A stretch of 64,000 nucleotides of DNA from Himantopus leucocephalus. Its lineage: Eukaryota > Chordata > Aves > Charadriiformes > Recurvirostridae. The notes below the pieces were generated by a model that was not told the DNA's origin, ran no database searches, and was given only the letters and a program-made list of their open reading frames with translations. A program made the translations under genes and the position numbers. The stretch spans positions 69,451,192 through 69,515,191 of the forward strand of contig RSEF01000001.1 of assembly GCA_003993805.1 (NCBI GenBank), given 5' to 3'. Below, piece after piece: positions 52,201-64,000 of the stretch (positions are counted from its first letter, which is position 1; each line of letters begins with the position of its first letter).

Positions 52201-55200
52201 AGGATCTGGGAATAATCTTGGAGATGTAGGTTTTGAGGTGTATCACTGATGACCTACTGAATTCAGTGAGTATTTAATATATTTTGTTTCTGGAAGAAAG
52301 CACTTGGCAGCTTGTAGGAAGGAGCTCAATCTTAACCCAAATTACTTTTCTCGAAGTAAAAAGTAAGTATTCTTTAGGTTTTAAGAATATAGAGAGAAGC
52401 ATTTGGATGCAAAATGTGTTTGACGTATTTTGTAATCAGGTTCATTTGGGAATAATGTAGGTTCAATAACTTAAAAACCTGTGGCATCGGGTTACTAAAG
52501 TACTGACTTTTTTTCTGACTTTTGCTTTGGTTTCCATAGTTATGCATATTTACTGTTACAGTTCCATACGGGGCAGCTGTAAACTGCAGTGTGTAAGAAC
52601 ATCTGGTTATGCAAACCCTTGTTGATGATGGGAAAGGGATGGAGGTAAATTTAATGTACTGAAAGACTGCTGCCTTAAACAAAAACCTTGCATGCAGACT
52701 TCAAGTATAGCATGAGTTTTGTTTCCTGTTTTCTCTAATTTAAAACATTTTCTTAAATAACGTGTACTACTTATTGTATAGTTCTCTTAATGTTTCATTC
52801 TTCAACATACACGACTACCTAAAAATCAAGAAACAAAATGCTTCACATCTCCTTATCCCCATTTTTCAGACTTTAGTTCTTCTAGAGAGTAGAAAGGGCT
52901 TGGAGAATGCCAGACTGGTGAGCCTCTAAACATGTGATGCTAGGAACTGTAAATTAAATCTGTCTGTGGAAAGCAAAGCCCTTTGGACCCTATGAATATC
53001 AAAGTATTATTGCGGAATCATGAAATAATCATGTAGATAGAGAAAAGCAGTCAGGTTTTACCTTGATTAGCTCCTAGGGAAACGCATTTGCACTCTAGGC
53101 AGTGATTAGTATGTCTTCTGGAAGCACTGTGACACTTGCTCCATCTCTGAACCACTAATAATTGGATCTTTTTGAGTAAAAATTATTACAGGTTTCACAA
53201 AGTTGTAACAAGCTGTGTGTAAGTTATGTTCAGATGTCTCTGTCTTTCCAACTGAATGACTATAAGGAACCTTTAATTTGAAAGAAGTTGGCTATTACTT
53301 AACTGGAAGCTGCATTTGATATTTAATTAGAAGTATGTAAATATTTATTGATGTACTACTTAGAATATGCTTTACTGTGGTAAGCAAGGGTGTTGTTTTT
53401 TTATTTTGGTCTGTTGCAGGACTCTTCTGGACGCTCTTTATCAGCTTAAGGGTAACATAATAAAAGTCCTCTTAGTAGAGAAAAACAATAGATAAAAATT
53501 GTACCCTCTTGTGTTATAAAGCTAACAAGCTGTTGCAAATGATTGCATTGAATATTTAGATGAATACAGGTGAGTACATCTAAGCTGTGACTGTCTTGGG
53601 TTTAAAATGATCTATGCTTGCCCATGTGGAAGAGTAAAGAGAAAAAGGAGGGGGATGAGAGGTGGATCTCAAGATTTAAGACTTCAGAAAATTATTTTCT
53701 CTCTCCCCTTTTTTGTTTGAGTTATAGTAAGGTTGGAATCCATAAAGGAAAAATACATAGTAGTTTTTGAGCAGTCTTAGGGATTACATCTTAATGTATC
53801 ACCAACACAGCTGTTACATTGCAATACTATGTCATGATTATATTTTACAGAAGGAAGAAAACAGAATTAGATGAAGCGATCCTTTAAGCTCCCAAGGGTT
53901 TAACATACTGTTCTAACATGCGTTACAGCTTTTAAAAATAAAAAAGAATAGCTGTTTAATATTTACTTTATGGTTTTAATGAGTCAGGGGAATGTGAGGA
54001 CCCAGAATAAAACGTTCACAACTTATAGAGCATTAAATGTAGAATGTACCGAAGTTAATCTGGTGGTACAGCAGCCTGTATGGCACTTCTGTCTTGAGAA
54101 AGATTGCTCAGCCCTTCTGGGATGCTTACAACAAACTGGATAAAAAAAAGTCCATGTTATTTTTTTATTGTATAGCTCTGTCTTGTTTTCATGATGCAGT
54201 GCCATGTAGTTGCATTAAAAAGACTCTAGCAGGGCTAGAAAAGGAAATGGTGGTGAGGATGAGTATTTGAAGGAGCTTTGCTTTAGAGAAGGTAAAATAG
54301 CGCTTGTGAGGTCATCAACTGTTGAGAGAAGCTTTAATGATCTGGCATCATCCAAACAAGAATGTTGTTCTTACTTGAAGTTAAGTAGGGGATCAAAGGA
54401 GATTTCTGAGTTTATAGATGAGAAAAAGGAGAGTGTTCAAAGAGAGGATGGAGGCACACAGAGAAAGAGGGGAAAGTGCAGGGGTGGAAAGGGTGAGTTT
54501 TCTTGGTGCTGCCAGAACAGCGGAGTTTAGGGAACCTAGGATTAATAAGAGTTACAAGTCACAAAATGCACAGAGATTTTATTCATTATATGCTTTTGTT
54601 CTGAAGCTTTGATTCTGAGGTGCTGGTAAATCTACTGGTTATAAGTGGTTTGAGTTGTTCCAATGAACTTCAAACCTGTGTGCCTGGAAACAGACTCATA
54701 CTTGGTGCACTCTCAATTGGACTTGCTGAATTAGCCAAGAATAATACCCTGAGGGCTGTGGTTCAGATCTTTGCTTAGAAACCAGCAAATTGTAAGTGGT
54801 GTGGAGTCTTCATGCCTGACATAAGGGCTGAAGGAAGATGCTGTGGTATAGCTGTGTTGGTAACCAGGTCAGTACTGAAGCATGTAGCACTTTAAGATTA
54901 TGTTGATCGCCAGAGTTTAGTTCTGGTACAGGTAAAGTATGTCATGCATAGAGCTTAACAGGCGGAAAAAGCAAAATCAGAAGACTGCACAATGAATCAA
55001 AACTACCTTCTAGAAAAATAAGCTATCATCAGAGTGGACTCCCCCATATTAAAGAAACAAAACTACATGTTCTCCTGTGCAAACTCAAGTTCTAGTGTTT
55101 TGAGGCTAACTCTCTTTCCCTGGTGGCCTTCCTCATTCTGAAGGTGAGATAATGTTTTATTGTGGCAATGGTCCTACTAAATGTCAGGCTGATGTCAATG

Positions 55201-57007
55201 ATTTGTTTTTAAACAAAATCTCCTCTAAAATAAACCACACCCAGTGATTAGGATGTTAGTATACGGAAGAAAGCAAAAGGCGGAACAAATTTAATACTTA
55301 ATTTACTTTTAAAGCATTCAGTACCACCAACTCAGTTTTACTACTGTTAAGATCAGATATTCTTATTTGCATTTCTCTAGAGGTAGAGCATAAACTAGAC
55401 AGATAGTATAAGCTAGACAGATTTTGTTTGCTCAACTACTTAACCTGAAACTTGTCTCATTTAATTTATGTGTTTAAGGGTTTTTTGGGGGATTTGTTTT
55501 GTTTTAGTGTTAGCGTTCTGTTGTTGCTTAAGATGGTGAGCCAATTGAACTGTTTGCTGCAGCTGAAACGGGGATATCTCACTTGACTTCCTCCTTCCAG
55601 TTCTCTGACTGTTTCCCAGCTCCTCTTTTTTAGTGGTTCTGGTGCACTTTTGAGTCTTCACTGAGCCAATGCACCCCACTAATCTGGCAAAAACATTCTG
55701 CTTTTACCAGTTCTATGCCCTTTGTAGGCTGCTCACCTGTATAGCCTAATTCTGTCCTTGGACACGCTTACTGCCTTTTAAAGAGTTTTGCTGAAATAGT
55801 TGCATCCTATTTTTCCTGCATGTCATGCTACTCTTGAAGACATCAAAGTCTACTTTGCAGAGTTTGAAAGTTTGCAGTAGTTAAACTGACTTTGAGGAGC
55901 ACTGCAGATCACCCAGCACAAGTGGAACTTGCTGTTGAACTGTACTAATCAGTGCACCATTTTTAGATTTTAAAAAACTGAGCACCAGAAAATGGAAAAA
56001 AGTTGTAGATCAGGAGTTAACAGCTGAATGTATCCTCAAATAGATCAAAGCCCCACATTATCTCTTTTCTCAGTTTCTGAAATCAAAAGCAAAAGAAGCA
56101 GATTTGTTGAGATGGAGATGCTTTTAATCAGTAGAGCACCATTTGTGCTTGTTTCACGTTCATAACTGAGCTTAGCCAGACTGAGCCTGGTGTCCTCCTG
56201 GTTACTGTCATCTGGAATGCTGTACAGTTTCAAACTTTACATTTATTGTATTTGGAGTGCTCCAGTACTTCCGTTCTTGGCACTTCAATAAATATTTTGT
56301 GATGTTTGCTCTCCATCTCGTCTTGCATGTCTTTTAGACTCCTCTTTGTATAAGGAAAGAAGCAAGAGGTTATATCCGATTTGTCTTTGCTTGCTGTTGT
56401 GGGTTATTGGACAAATATCGTGCCAGAAATTATACTTCTGTTTAGCTAGCTAATCAGCTACATAATTAAATGATAGTAGAGCATCGCTTCAGTCTTGTTC
56501 TTTCCTGGGATTTCATCTTAACTTGCTGTTCCATGACACTGTAAAAATGGCATCTTTTTCCTTGACTTTTCCTTTATACTTTGGGTTTCCCTCCTCTCTT
56601 CACTCCTTGTTCTCTCTTGGTAAAGAATTAGTGGCTTCATTTTTGGCCACACATGTGATTTTAAGCTGCTGCAGGTGAGATGTGTAGTGTTTTAAGCAGT
56701 GTGGTCTCTTTTTCTGTCCTCTTTTAAGTGTAAGCATAGTGCTGGTATTAATTGAAGGTAATAACCTGCTTTACAGTAGTTTCTGTCACTACTTAAATTA
56801 AGAGTGGATGTTTCCTTCATATGTTTAAAAGAAAAAATTAAATCCTAAATTGATACTGATGCAAAATAATTGGGTTTTATTTCAAAGATTCAAACACCAA
56901 AAAGTTAGAGGTTATAGCATATTTTTTTGGTCTGCTGCGTGTTGCTATAATATTCAACATAGTTTCATTTACTATTACACCAAGATGCAACAGACAAAGT
57001 TTGACTT

Positions 57008-57058
57008 TCCCCCCCTTTTTTTTTTCAGCCTCTTACTCCTCCTCCTCCTCTTCCTCCA
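57008..57058. repeat. Pyrimidine tract with (CTC)n
   Basis: C and T runs, then cag, then a run of ctc triplets. It imitates a strong plus-strand splice acceptor (AG at 57025-57026), but no conserved reading frame or paired donor follows, so I annotate it only as low complexity. Confidence 0.75.
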
Positions 57059-60000
57059 AGAGAAATGTCCTTGCACAAATAGGAAGAAACATAAAAAACA
57101 TGCATGCACTAAGAATGCGGAAATAAACTCCATGCAGCTGTTTAGTTCATTAGCCTTTCTAATTCCTTATGGGAATTAAATTACTGGTGGGATGAAGGGG
57201 ATGGAAGGTTCACTACAGTGAGATTCTTGGGTGCAGTGCTAATCAAAGTTCACTTAAAGCTGGCATGCAGCTGGTGACTGCCGAATTCTACTTTTTTTTT
57301 TGAGAGAGAGAAAGAGACAGAAAAGTTCATTACCCTGCTTAGTCATGGTACTGCACCAGTGTAGGTTTCTGAGTAATTAGATAGTATAACAGACTGGTTT
57401 AGGCTGTTTTATATAATTTTTCCTGGTAGAGCCTTGTTTTATATTAAAACCATTTTTTTTTTCAGCAGATGCTTCACCATATATTTGGGGTGTTGCTCTT
57501 TCCCCTGTCTTTGCACGTTCTCTTCAAGGGTTACTTCAGTTTTGCAGCTTAGTGTGTTGACAGCGTGGCTTCTGACAGAACATGGATAAAATGATGGTGG
57601 TTATTATGTTCTTAGACAGCTCCCAACTAAATCCTTTGCATATACAGTGACTTGATTTGGGAAAATAACCCATAGATTTTAGACTTATGCCCCCCAAAGC
57701 CATCTCTATCAGTTCCATAGTCTAACTTGTGCATATTGGAGTTTAAATCATCAAGCCAGAATGTATCACATGCAGGAAAGCTGAATGCCAATGCCTTTAG
57801 GCCAGATCTGGCCTGCTTGATGTATTTATCTAGATCCCATGACAGATTGTGCAGAATTTTAGCTTACGGCTTTGAAATAGAAGTAAAATTTCTGATCCTT
57901 AGAGGCTAAGAGGACTAATTTTCAAATGTGAAATAATACAGCGCTGCTTTAAGTATCCAGAAATGATAACACTCTGATGAGGACTGCTAAGGCTAATTAG
58001 AGATTTTCGAAGTCATATCATTAAATAACTTAAATGCATGAATGTATGCATAATTTAATTGTGCACATAAATTAGGTAAAGGGGGCAAAAGAACTTGGAG
58101 AATAATGAAGATGCATAGCCTATATCCTTTTCTCTTATCCTGAGTGATGCTGAAGACAGTGCTCCGACTAATGCGTAGTGATACATTCTGTTCCCAGCTG
58201 TTACTTATATCTGACTCATGGTGTCTGTGAGAGACCTGCAGAGAACTGAAAATAAAATGTACCTTGTGCTAGGTAACTCCAGCCTTTGGTCCAAGCGATA
58301 ATTGTAGTTCAGTCTGCTTTACCTCTTTAGTTTATAACCCTGTATGATAAAACATAAGCATAAACTCTGTTTCCCTCCCATTGATTCTCTTTTATACCAT
58401 GTCAGATAAGATGCTCGTTTTTTATTTTGTATTTGTCAAATTCTTTCTTTTATGAAGTGAACAAAATGTTCAATAAGAGTGAAAGAGGAAATCAATCTTC
58501 AGAGGACTTCAAGCTGCAGACTGAAGTGTAGGCAATGCTGTAGTTACACATTACTGTTCCATTATTAAAGCCAGAAGGAAACCATGCTTGCTGTCAAGAA
58601 GTTTTTTGCACTGTTTAGAGCTGGGAAAAGGATTTAGAACTGGGCAGATTTCCTTGAAATACCGGAATTAGTTTTAGTGGAAGAGGAGACTATCAAAGGA
58701 GATCATCTTAGGATGAAATTTTTTGTTGCGACTAATGTGGAATCCGCTGTAGGGCTGCCATCATTGTCTGCCTGTGAAGTGGAGTCTTTCAGTAACAGGA
58801 ACAGCATTGGAATAGTGTAGCTGTTTCATAGTGTTATCATCATTGTTGTCAAGCAATTGTTTTAATCTTTTTACTTACCTAACAAGTGAATAGTTATATG
58901 GGGGAAACATGATTGCCTCTTTTGTTGTTGCGGGGTGGGGGAAACACTGTATTCTGTTTGTGTTGCCCGTTTGGATTGTTTGCCAGGTTGAACTTTGCAT
59001 CTGAAAGTATTTTGCTGCTTGATCCATGTGCAGAAGTAACTTGAAAGAAGGATCCATTTTCTAAAGTGATTAGGTTCAGTGTTTTGTGCAGCCATTTGAA
59101 AACTGCTGTCATGACTAGGTGGATTTTGGGATTTCTGCACAGAGCAGAATTAGTTGGGTGGGTGGAAGGGCAACTTGGTCTAAAATAAGTCTGGTCCACG
59201 ATGGGCAGGATTTATGAATCCCAGTGCCTTGACAGTAGTGTCCTGTTTCCCTCGCCTCCCTCCATCTCTGTCCAACCAGGGCAGTAGCAGGAGATCCATG
59301 TCAAAAACATATTTGTACTGGACAAGAAGCAGTATGTGTGGTGCTATGTCTGGCGCTGTGGATGCAAGTTTGTTAGCCAGCTGTCCTCAAAAGGCATGTT
59401 AAAAGCTGAGCTCTGCCTGAGCCTCACTCAGTGGAGAGAAGGGCAGATGAATGACTAATTTACACTTCTTTCCTCGTCTCAGATGCTTATGATCATGAAA
59501 TATGAGTGAAACTCATTTCTGAGTTTCTAGACTTCTGTTGAGTATTTTTTGAATCAGCCATTGGATTTAGAAGTTACTGGAGAGGACAGAACATAGAATA
59601 ACATACTCAATGCTCACTTAGGAAATCAGGCTTAGAATAGTGATTTTTAGGTTACAGTCTGTGCATAACTGTGCATCACTGGCAGCTGGGGATTTAATGA
59701 TTCGGTGATCTGATGGGCCAAAATGGAAAATGCTACTGGAAATAATCTCAGTGTTATTCTCGAATCTGTAGGAAGCTTACATGCCCATATGCTTTTAGCT
59801 TTTTCCAAATCTTAATTAATAAAGAATGAATGTTTATATATGTGTGAATGAATAAAATCTAAGATCGTCTCAAGTAGAAGTGGTGCCCCATAGTTAACTT
59901 TGCAGGGAAGGAGAATAAGGAGCTAGAGAAAAAAAATCTTTTGGGTCTAGTTTCAGTAATTTAAATTTAATTTAGAAAATTATGACTGAGGCAAAACTCC

Positions 60001-61854
60001 TACCGGCACTTACTGTAATTTTTATGAAGTAGGATATCGTGTAGCAGGTGTTGCCAAGGCCTAGAGTCTGAATATCTGCTAGGGGCTTGTACATGGTGCC
60101 ACAAAACAGCAAGTAACAGCAAAATATCTTTCACCTACTGTAACTAGAAGTATCACCAAGAGTTCCCATTTTAACTATTCTGCCTGTCAGGTGGTAATGT
60201 ATACTAGAGGAGATAAACCCCACTTTTTTGATGCTAGGATGGCAATGTTAGAACAGTTCTCTAACAGCAAATCACATACAGATTTTCTTCTAGTTTTACT
60301 TCCATATAAAGAACAGCCTCTCCTGCCTTCCTAACTTTGGCTGAAATACCCAGCACTGCTGCGGGCACTAGAGCCTTGACCCTACAGCACAGCAGCAGAA
60401 CTGTCCGTACTTGTTTCTCAGCTGAGCTTCTTCAGGTGGAAGCATCATATAGTATAAGTTTGGGGAAAATTTTTCAGTGCAGTGTGCAATGTATGGTCAC
60501 AGCTTTCTCTCACGCAATTGTTGTTAGCAGTGGTAGGAATTTAAAGCATTGCACAGCAGCAGAAACTGTCCTACTTTGCTCTTAATCACAGTTAGCAAGG
60601 CAGCACTAGTTGATAAAGAAGTGTGTAGTTTTGGAGGCCCAAGTAGGTCTTGAAGTGCAGCTGAGGATAACCACAGCCTAGGTTGCAGAAGAAACTTTTT
60701 TGCTAGCTGTAGGAGTCCGAAGCAGCTCAGAATACGTTTTTCATTACTTTGGTTTTATCCTTGATGTAGGTATTGTGGGAAGCAGCAGGGTAGGGAAAAA
60801 GAGGGTGAAATAGCCTCATGAAGTAAAAAGTGGTACGTGTCTGCGACAGGGATGACTTCCTTGACTGTGCAATTGTACAGGCGTTTGTACTTGCAGTGCT
60901 TTAAAAACGTATGTCATTGTAACTAAGAAACTGATTATAGTTTCTTCGCCATTTCTCATGCTAGTAGGAAGATGTGGAAACAGTTTTTGGGGAACTGAAC
61001 ATTGGCTGTGTTTTGCTTACAGGTGGAAATACTAACCTGTACCTTTGAGTCTTTCAGAACATTTGACTTTATTTTTACTCCAGTTGTTACCAAGGACTGA
61101 ACAGTCTGGCCTTTGAAAGGGAATGGGCAATGCTGGAAGGCAAGAGAAAAGAATTTGGAGGCTTGCTTCACTTGAGAAAGGTCCCGGACAGCATAGCTAA
61201 ACAAGTTGTGCTTCTATAATGAGTTGTGTGGTTGGTTAGAAATACTGTAAATAACACATTCACCACAAAGGATGCACAACTGGTGACGAAGTCATACACC
61301 ATACTGCTTTCAAACACTGCTCCCTTTTACTGCCGGGTCCTCAGTGGTGTGAAGTTGTTTGTATATGCTTTTATCCGGCTGAAAACAGAACAAGTTTTAT
61401 GTTGCTCTTAAAGGGAGTAGTATGCACTTTTCTTACTACCCATTGGCAACTAATTGCTAGTTAGGATTAGGCAATTCCGTATAATCACTGATTTAAATCC
61501 CTGCTCAGCATACCTTTAAGTTAGTTAGTTGACATATTCCTTAGCAACCTCATGTTTTGGGTGACAATTCAGTATAAGCTAATATTTTTAATTTAACAGA
61601 TCCTTTCTCAGGTTGCAGGAAAATTTGGATATTCATAAACACAGCTTATTGATTTATTTTCTTTAAAACAGCTTTGCTGTATATGAGAAACAGTGCACAG
61701 AAGGCTTAGCCTTGTAACTTGTTTTTTTAGACAGGTGACATTGATTTCTCTCTACAGTGCATCTGAATAACCCGGGTCAGAGAAAATAGGTCTGAAAGAA
61801 GTCTCAAAGCCTCAAAGAAAGAATCAGCTGTAACTCTCATTCCCAATGTGGTTG

Positions 61855-62230
61855 TTTAAACTGTTCTTAAAGACCTCCAGTGATGGAGACTCCTGGACTG
61901 TCTGGAGCAATCCTTTCCAATATAGAGCAACATTGACCTTTGGAAAACTCATCCGAATGGCTGTAAGGACTGCTGAGCTGTCCAGTATAGATGTGGAAAA
62001 GAGATTATTCCTCTTTGCTATAACTTTATGTGTGCTTAAAAGCAATTGGCACGTTTTATTATGTACCGTCCCTTCCCCTGTAGTCACTTTTCCTTTAGGA
62101 TGATTAATCCCAACTTTCTCAGTTGTTTCCTCATTAGAGAACCTCTGTCCATTCTTGTACTCTTCTTTGGATTCTTTATAATTAGACCATATTTTTCTTT
62201 TAAGTACAGTATCCAAAACAAGACATAAAG
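61855..62230 (-). mobile_element. Old, diverged CR1/L3-like LINE fragment
   Basis: The plus-strand text acctccagtgatggagactc parallels the CR1 3' region word cctccagggatgg..actcc. The order of later words (ctcagttgtttcctcattag, then tctgtccattcttg and tatccaaaacaagac) follows the CR1 segment around the ERLRELGLF region in reverse orientation. The 182-residue minus-strand open frame at 62372-61824 is therefore probably a chance frame in a decayed LINE. Divergence is high, so the family assignment is tentative. Confidence 0.5.
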
Positions 62231-63928
62231 TCACACATAAAGCTTGTTTATTTCCTTTTTTAATACTGCAACATGAGACAACAGACTTGTATTCATATGT
62301 CTCCCTGCAGAAGCCCCTGCAGTCAGCTGGGCAAGCAGCACTGTTTCCTACAAAACTCAAGGTGCTTTGCACAGGACTACACTGGAGGGGCTAAGCTCAG
62401 TTGTACCTCTGTGCTGGGTGCCATATAATGTTGGCCCTGCAGGAAAAAGTCTGCACAGAAAAGAAAAATCTTACTCCAAAGGTTGAATAAGGCTCAGATC
62501 ACTGCAAATGGGAGTGTTTAAATATAGTGCATCTGAGAGCAAAGCTCAAACTATTATACTCCCAGTGCGTTTTCTCTTATTATTTTAATTAACAGGTTCT
62601 CTCTACCATTCTTTCCTGAATGAGACCAATATTAGTTAATGGACCGAATTCTCTGTGTAGGCAGTTATTTTCTGTGCACTGTGTGAAAACTTTCCAGGTT
62701 AGGATAACAGCTCTTTACAGATGTGTAAATACCTGTGTAAGATTAAAAGCAGAGGATAATCAAGCTCATGTACTCCAAAATCATCTCTCCTTTAACTTTT
62801 TTTCAGCCCCATCTGGTCCACTTAAAAGGCAAAGAGAAATTTCCCTGTGTTCCCAGAATGGTTTCGTATACTTATTTGGGTGGGAAAAAAGCCTCCCTGA
62901 AGTGCTTTTTTTCTGTCCAGGAAGTGAAGAAATGATGCCTTAGTTCTATGGTAACTATACTCCTGCCAGCCTCCGTATTAGGTCAGTTTATAGCAAAAGA
63001 GTATTAGTGGGATAGTAGGAATATCGCAGTCAGAGATAATTAGGCTAGAAGTCCATTCCCAAGTGACTGTTTGTTGGAGGGGGGTTTTGAAACCACAGGA
63101 GGTGTTATAAACTGTAGCTCTTAACTTGTGTAAGACTGACCTGCTTTTCCTGTAGCATAAATAAAAATTTCATACTAGTTTGGCTATACGTGGCAAAGTA
63201 GTACAAAGTATCTGTGTTGTGACCTGATCCAGAAACAGTGGCCATTTTCGGTCATGGGCACTTAAGCAGTGCGACTTGTGAAAGGCCAAGCTGTTGTAAG
63301 GGAAGAAAATAGCCATATGCCCAATGCAGCCTCTTAAATAATTGAAATCGGCTTAATATAGAAGACTTTTATTTTGTTTTACTGGAGGCTCTTCTTTTTC
63401 CGTAGGAAAGTGTTTCCTTATGAGATAATTTTTTTTTTTTTTTTAATTGAACAGTTCTTGAGGTAGTTGTTTACAGATTTTTTTGTTGGGGTGTCTTATC
63501 TTGGTACTTCTGTTGTGGTTTCTAAGGTGTGGACATATAGTTGCTATGAGTAATGTTATTTCCTGGGATTGGGATATCAGGAGAAGAATGCATCAACAGC
63601 CAACCAGGATCTTTAATTCAGCTCTTCCACCTAAGAAAGGGGAACAATCCCAACATACAGGAACCTGGGGTTAGCTCTTAAGAGTGTGTATTGTTATACC
63701 TGATGTGCTGTCCTCTAGCAGCCTCTTTCCTTTAAGGCAGGAGTGGATTTTCCAGCTCTGTAAGGGACAACATTCAACATCAAACAGCATTCATGTACAT
63801 TGTAAATACTCCATTTGAGATAACTGATAACTTAATAGAGAAGGTTAGTGTATTTCTTTTCCCTTTTTTTTTTTGAACCTGTTTCACTGCAGATAGAATT
63901 CTTCAGAACAGTAAATTTCTAAAGACTG

Positions 63929-64000
63929 CCCCAGAGAAGGGCAGTGAAGCTGATAACGGGTCTGGAGGACAAGTCTTATGAGGAGCGGCTGAGGGAACTG
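63929..64000 (+). mobile_element. CR1 LINE fragment, continues past the right edge
   Basis: From about 63929 the plus strand reads agagaagggcagtgaagctg and then gaggagcggctgagggaact, the CR1 ORF2 C-terminal segment (YEERLRE). It is closely related to, and in the opposite orientation from, the copy at 3796-4329. The element is 5'-truncated at 63929 and its 3' part lies outside the window. Confidence 0.9.

Larger units (their letters stand above)
42573..63928. other. About 21 kb without a recognisable gene
   Basis: I find no exon of the KIAA1549 family on either strand, no other recognisable protein domain, no tRNA or rRNA, and no CpG island. Contents are pyrimidine tracts (42575-42592, 42821-42861, 46247-46264, 57010-57055, 63429-63445), a GC-richer patch open on both strands at 49560-50210, an old CR1-like fragment at 61855-62230, and otherwise unique-looking AT-rich sequence. 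It may be intron or intergenic. The plus strand here leans towards T and G, opposite to the region left of the gap. Confidence 0.6.

Noticed and set aside
55461..55679. 72-codon Lys/Gln/Thr-rich minus-strand frame
   Set aside because: Looks superficially protein-like, but its C-terminal end is low-complexity and I could not place it in any family.
58871..59199. Three overlapping minus-strand frames
   Set aside because: Several frames open at once in a short stretch, with no recognisable product or splice pattern. Treated as chance.
61824..62372. 182-codon minus-strand frame as a new gene
   Set aside because: It overlaps sequence with a CR1-like 3' word order and shows no domain; more likely a chance frame in an old LINE.
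1..64000. CRISPR array, tRNA, rRNA, operon-like or phage-like structures
   Set aside because: Nothing with regular spacers, cloverleaf-like A/B boxes or gene clusters was seen; the context is a vertebrate nuclear genome.

Overview
The window looks like a bird nuclear genome. It is AT-rich and intron-dominated, its recognisable interspersed repeats are CR1 LINEs, and it carries one vertebrate-type multi-exon gene with long introns. No bacterial, viral or plasmid gene organisation is present. Naming the species would need a database search.

The one well-supported gene lies on the minus strand between about 7.0 and 30.8 kb. Seven consecutive internal exons join in a single uninterrupted frame with GT-AG borders and matching phases: 30781-28040, 26540-26452, 20579-20402, 18871-18744, 17320-17137, 9801-9742 and 7147-7002. 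Together they give 3527 bp, or 1175 codons. The first exon listed is a 2742-bp mucin-like Ser/Thr/Pro-rich exon. The six shorter ones encode a conserved, heavily N-glycosylatable ectodomain. I recognise this as the KIAA1549 family and favour the paralogue KIAA1549L. The 5' exon(s) upstream of 30781 and the 3' exons (remaining ectodomain, transmembrane helix, cytoplasmic tail) are not identified here; the 3' part must lie below position 1.

Region by region: 1-7001 is downstream intron with a long A/G tract and a good 3' CR1 fragment at about 3.8-4.3 kb. From 7.0 to 28 kb exons are separated by introns of roughly 1.4-7.3 kb. From 28 to 30.8 kb is the giant exon. From 30.8 to 42.5 kb is upstream intron or 5' flank, with a neat short hairpin at 32.0 kb and a diverged tandem duplication at 41.6-41.9 kb. 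A run of exactly 100 N at 42473-42572 marks an assembly join. From 42.6 to 64 kb I see no convincing exon, only pyrimidine tracts, an old CR1-like fragment and the start of another CR1 at the right edge.

The strand composition appears to flip at the N gap: A/C-leaning on the plus strand to the left, T/G-leaning to the right. This suggests either a change in the direction of transcription or a contig joined in the wrong orientation. I found no new biological system that I would defend. The items most worth checking are that flip, the two hairpins, and the missing first exon.
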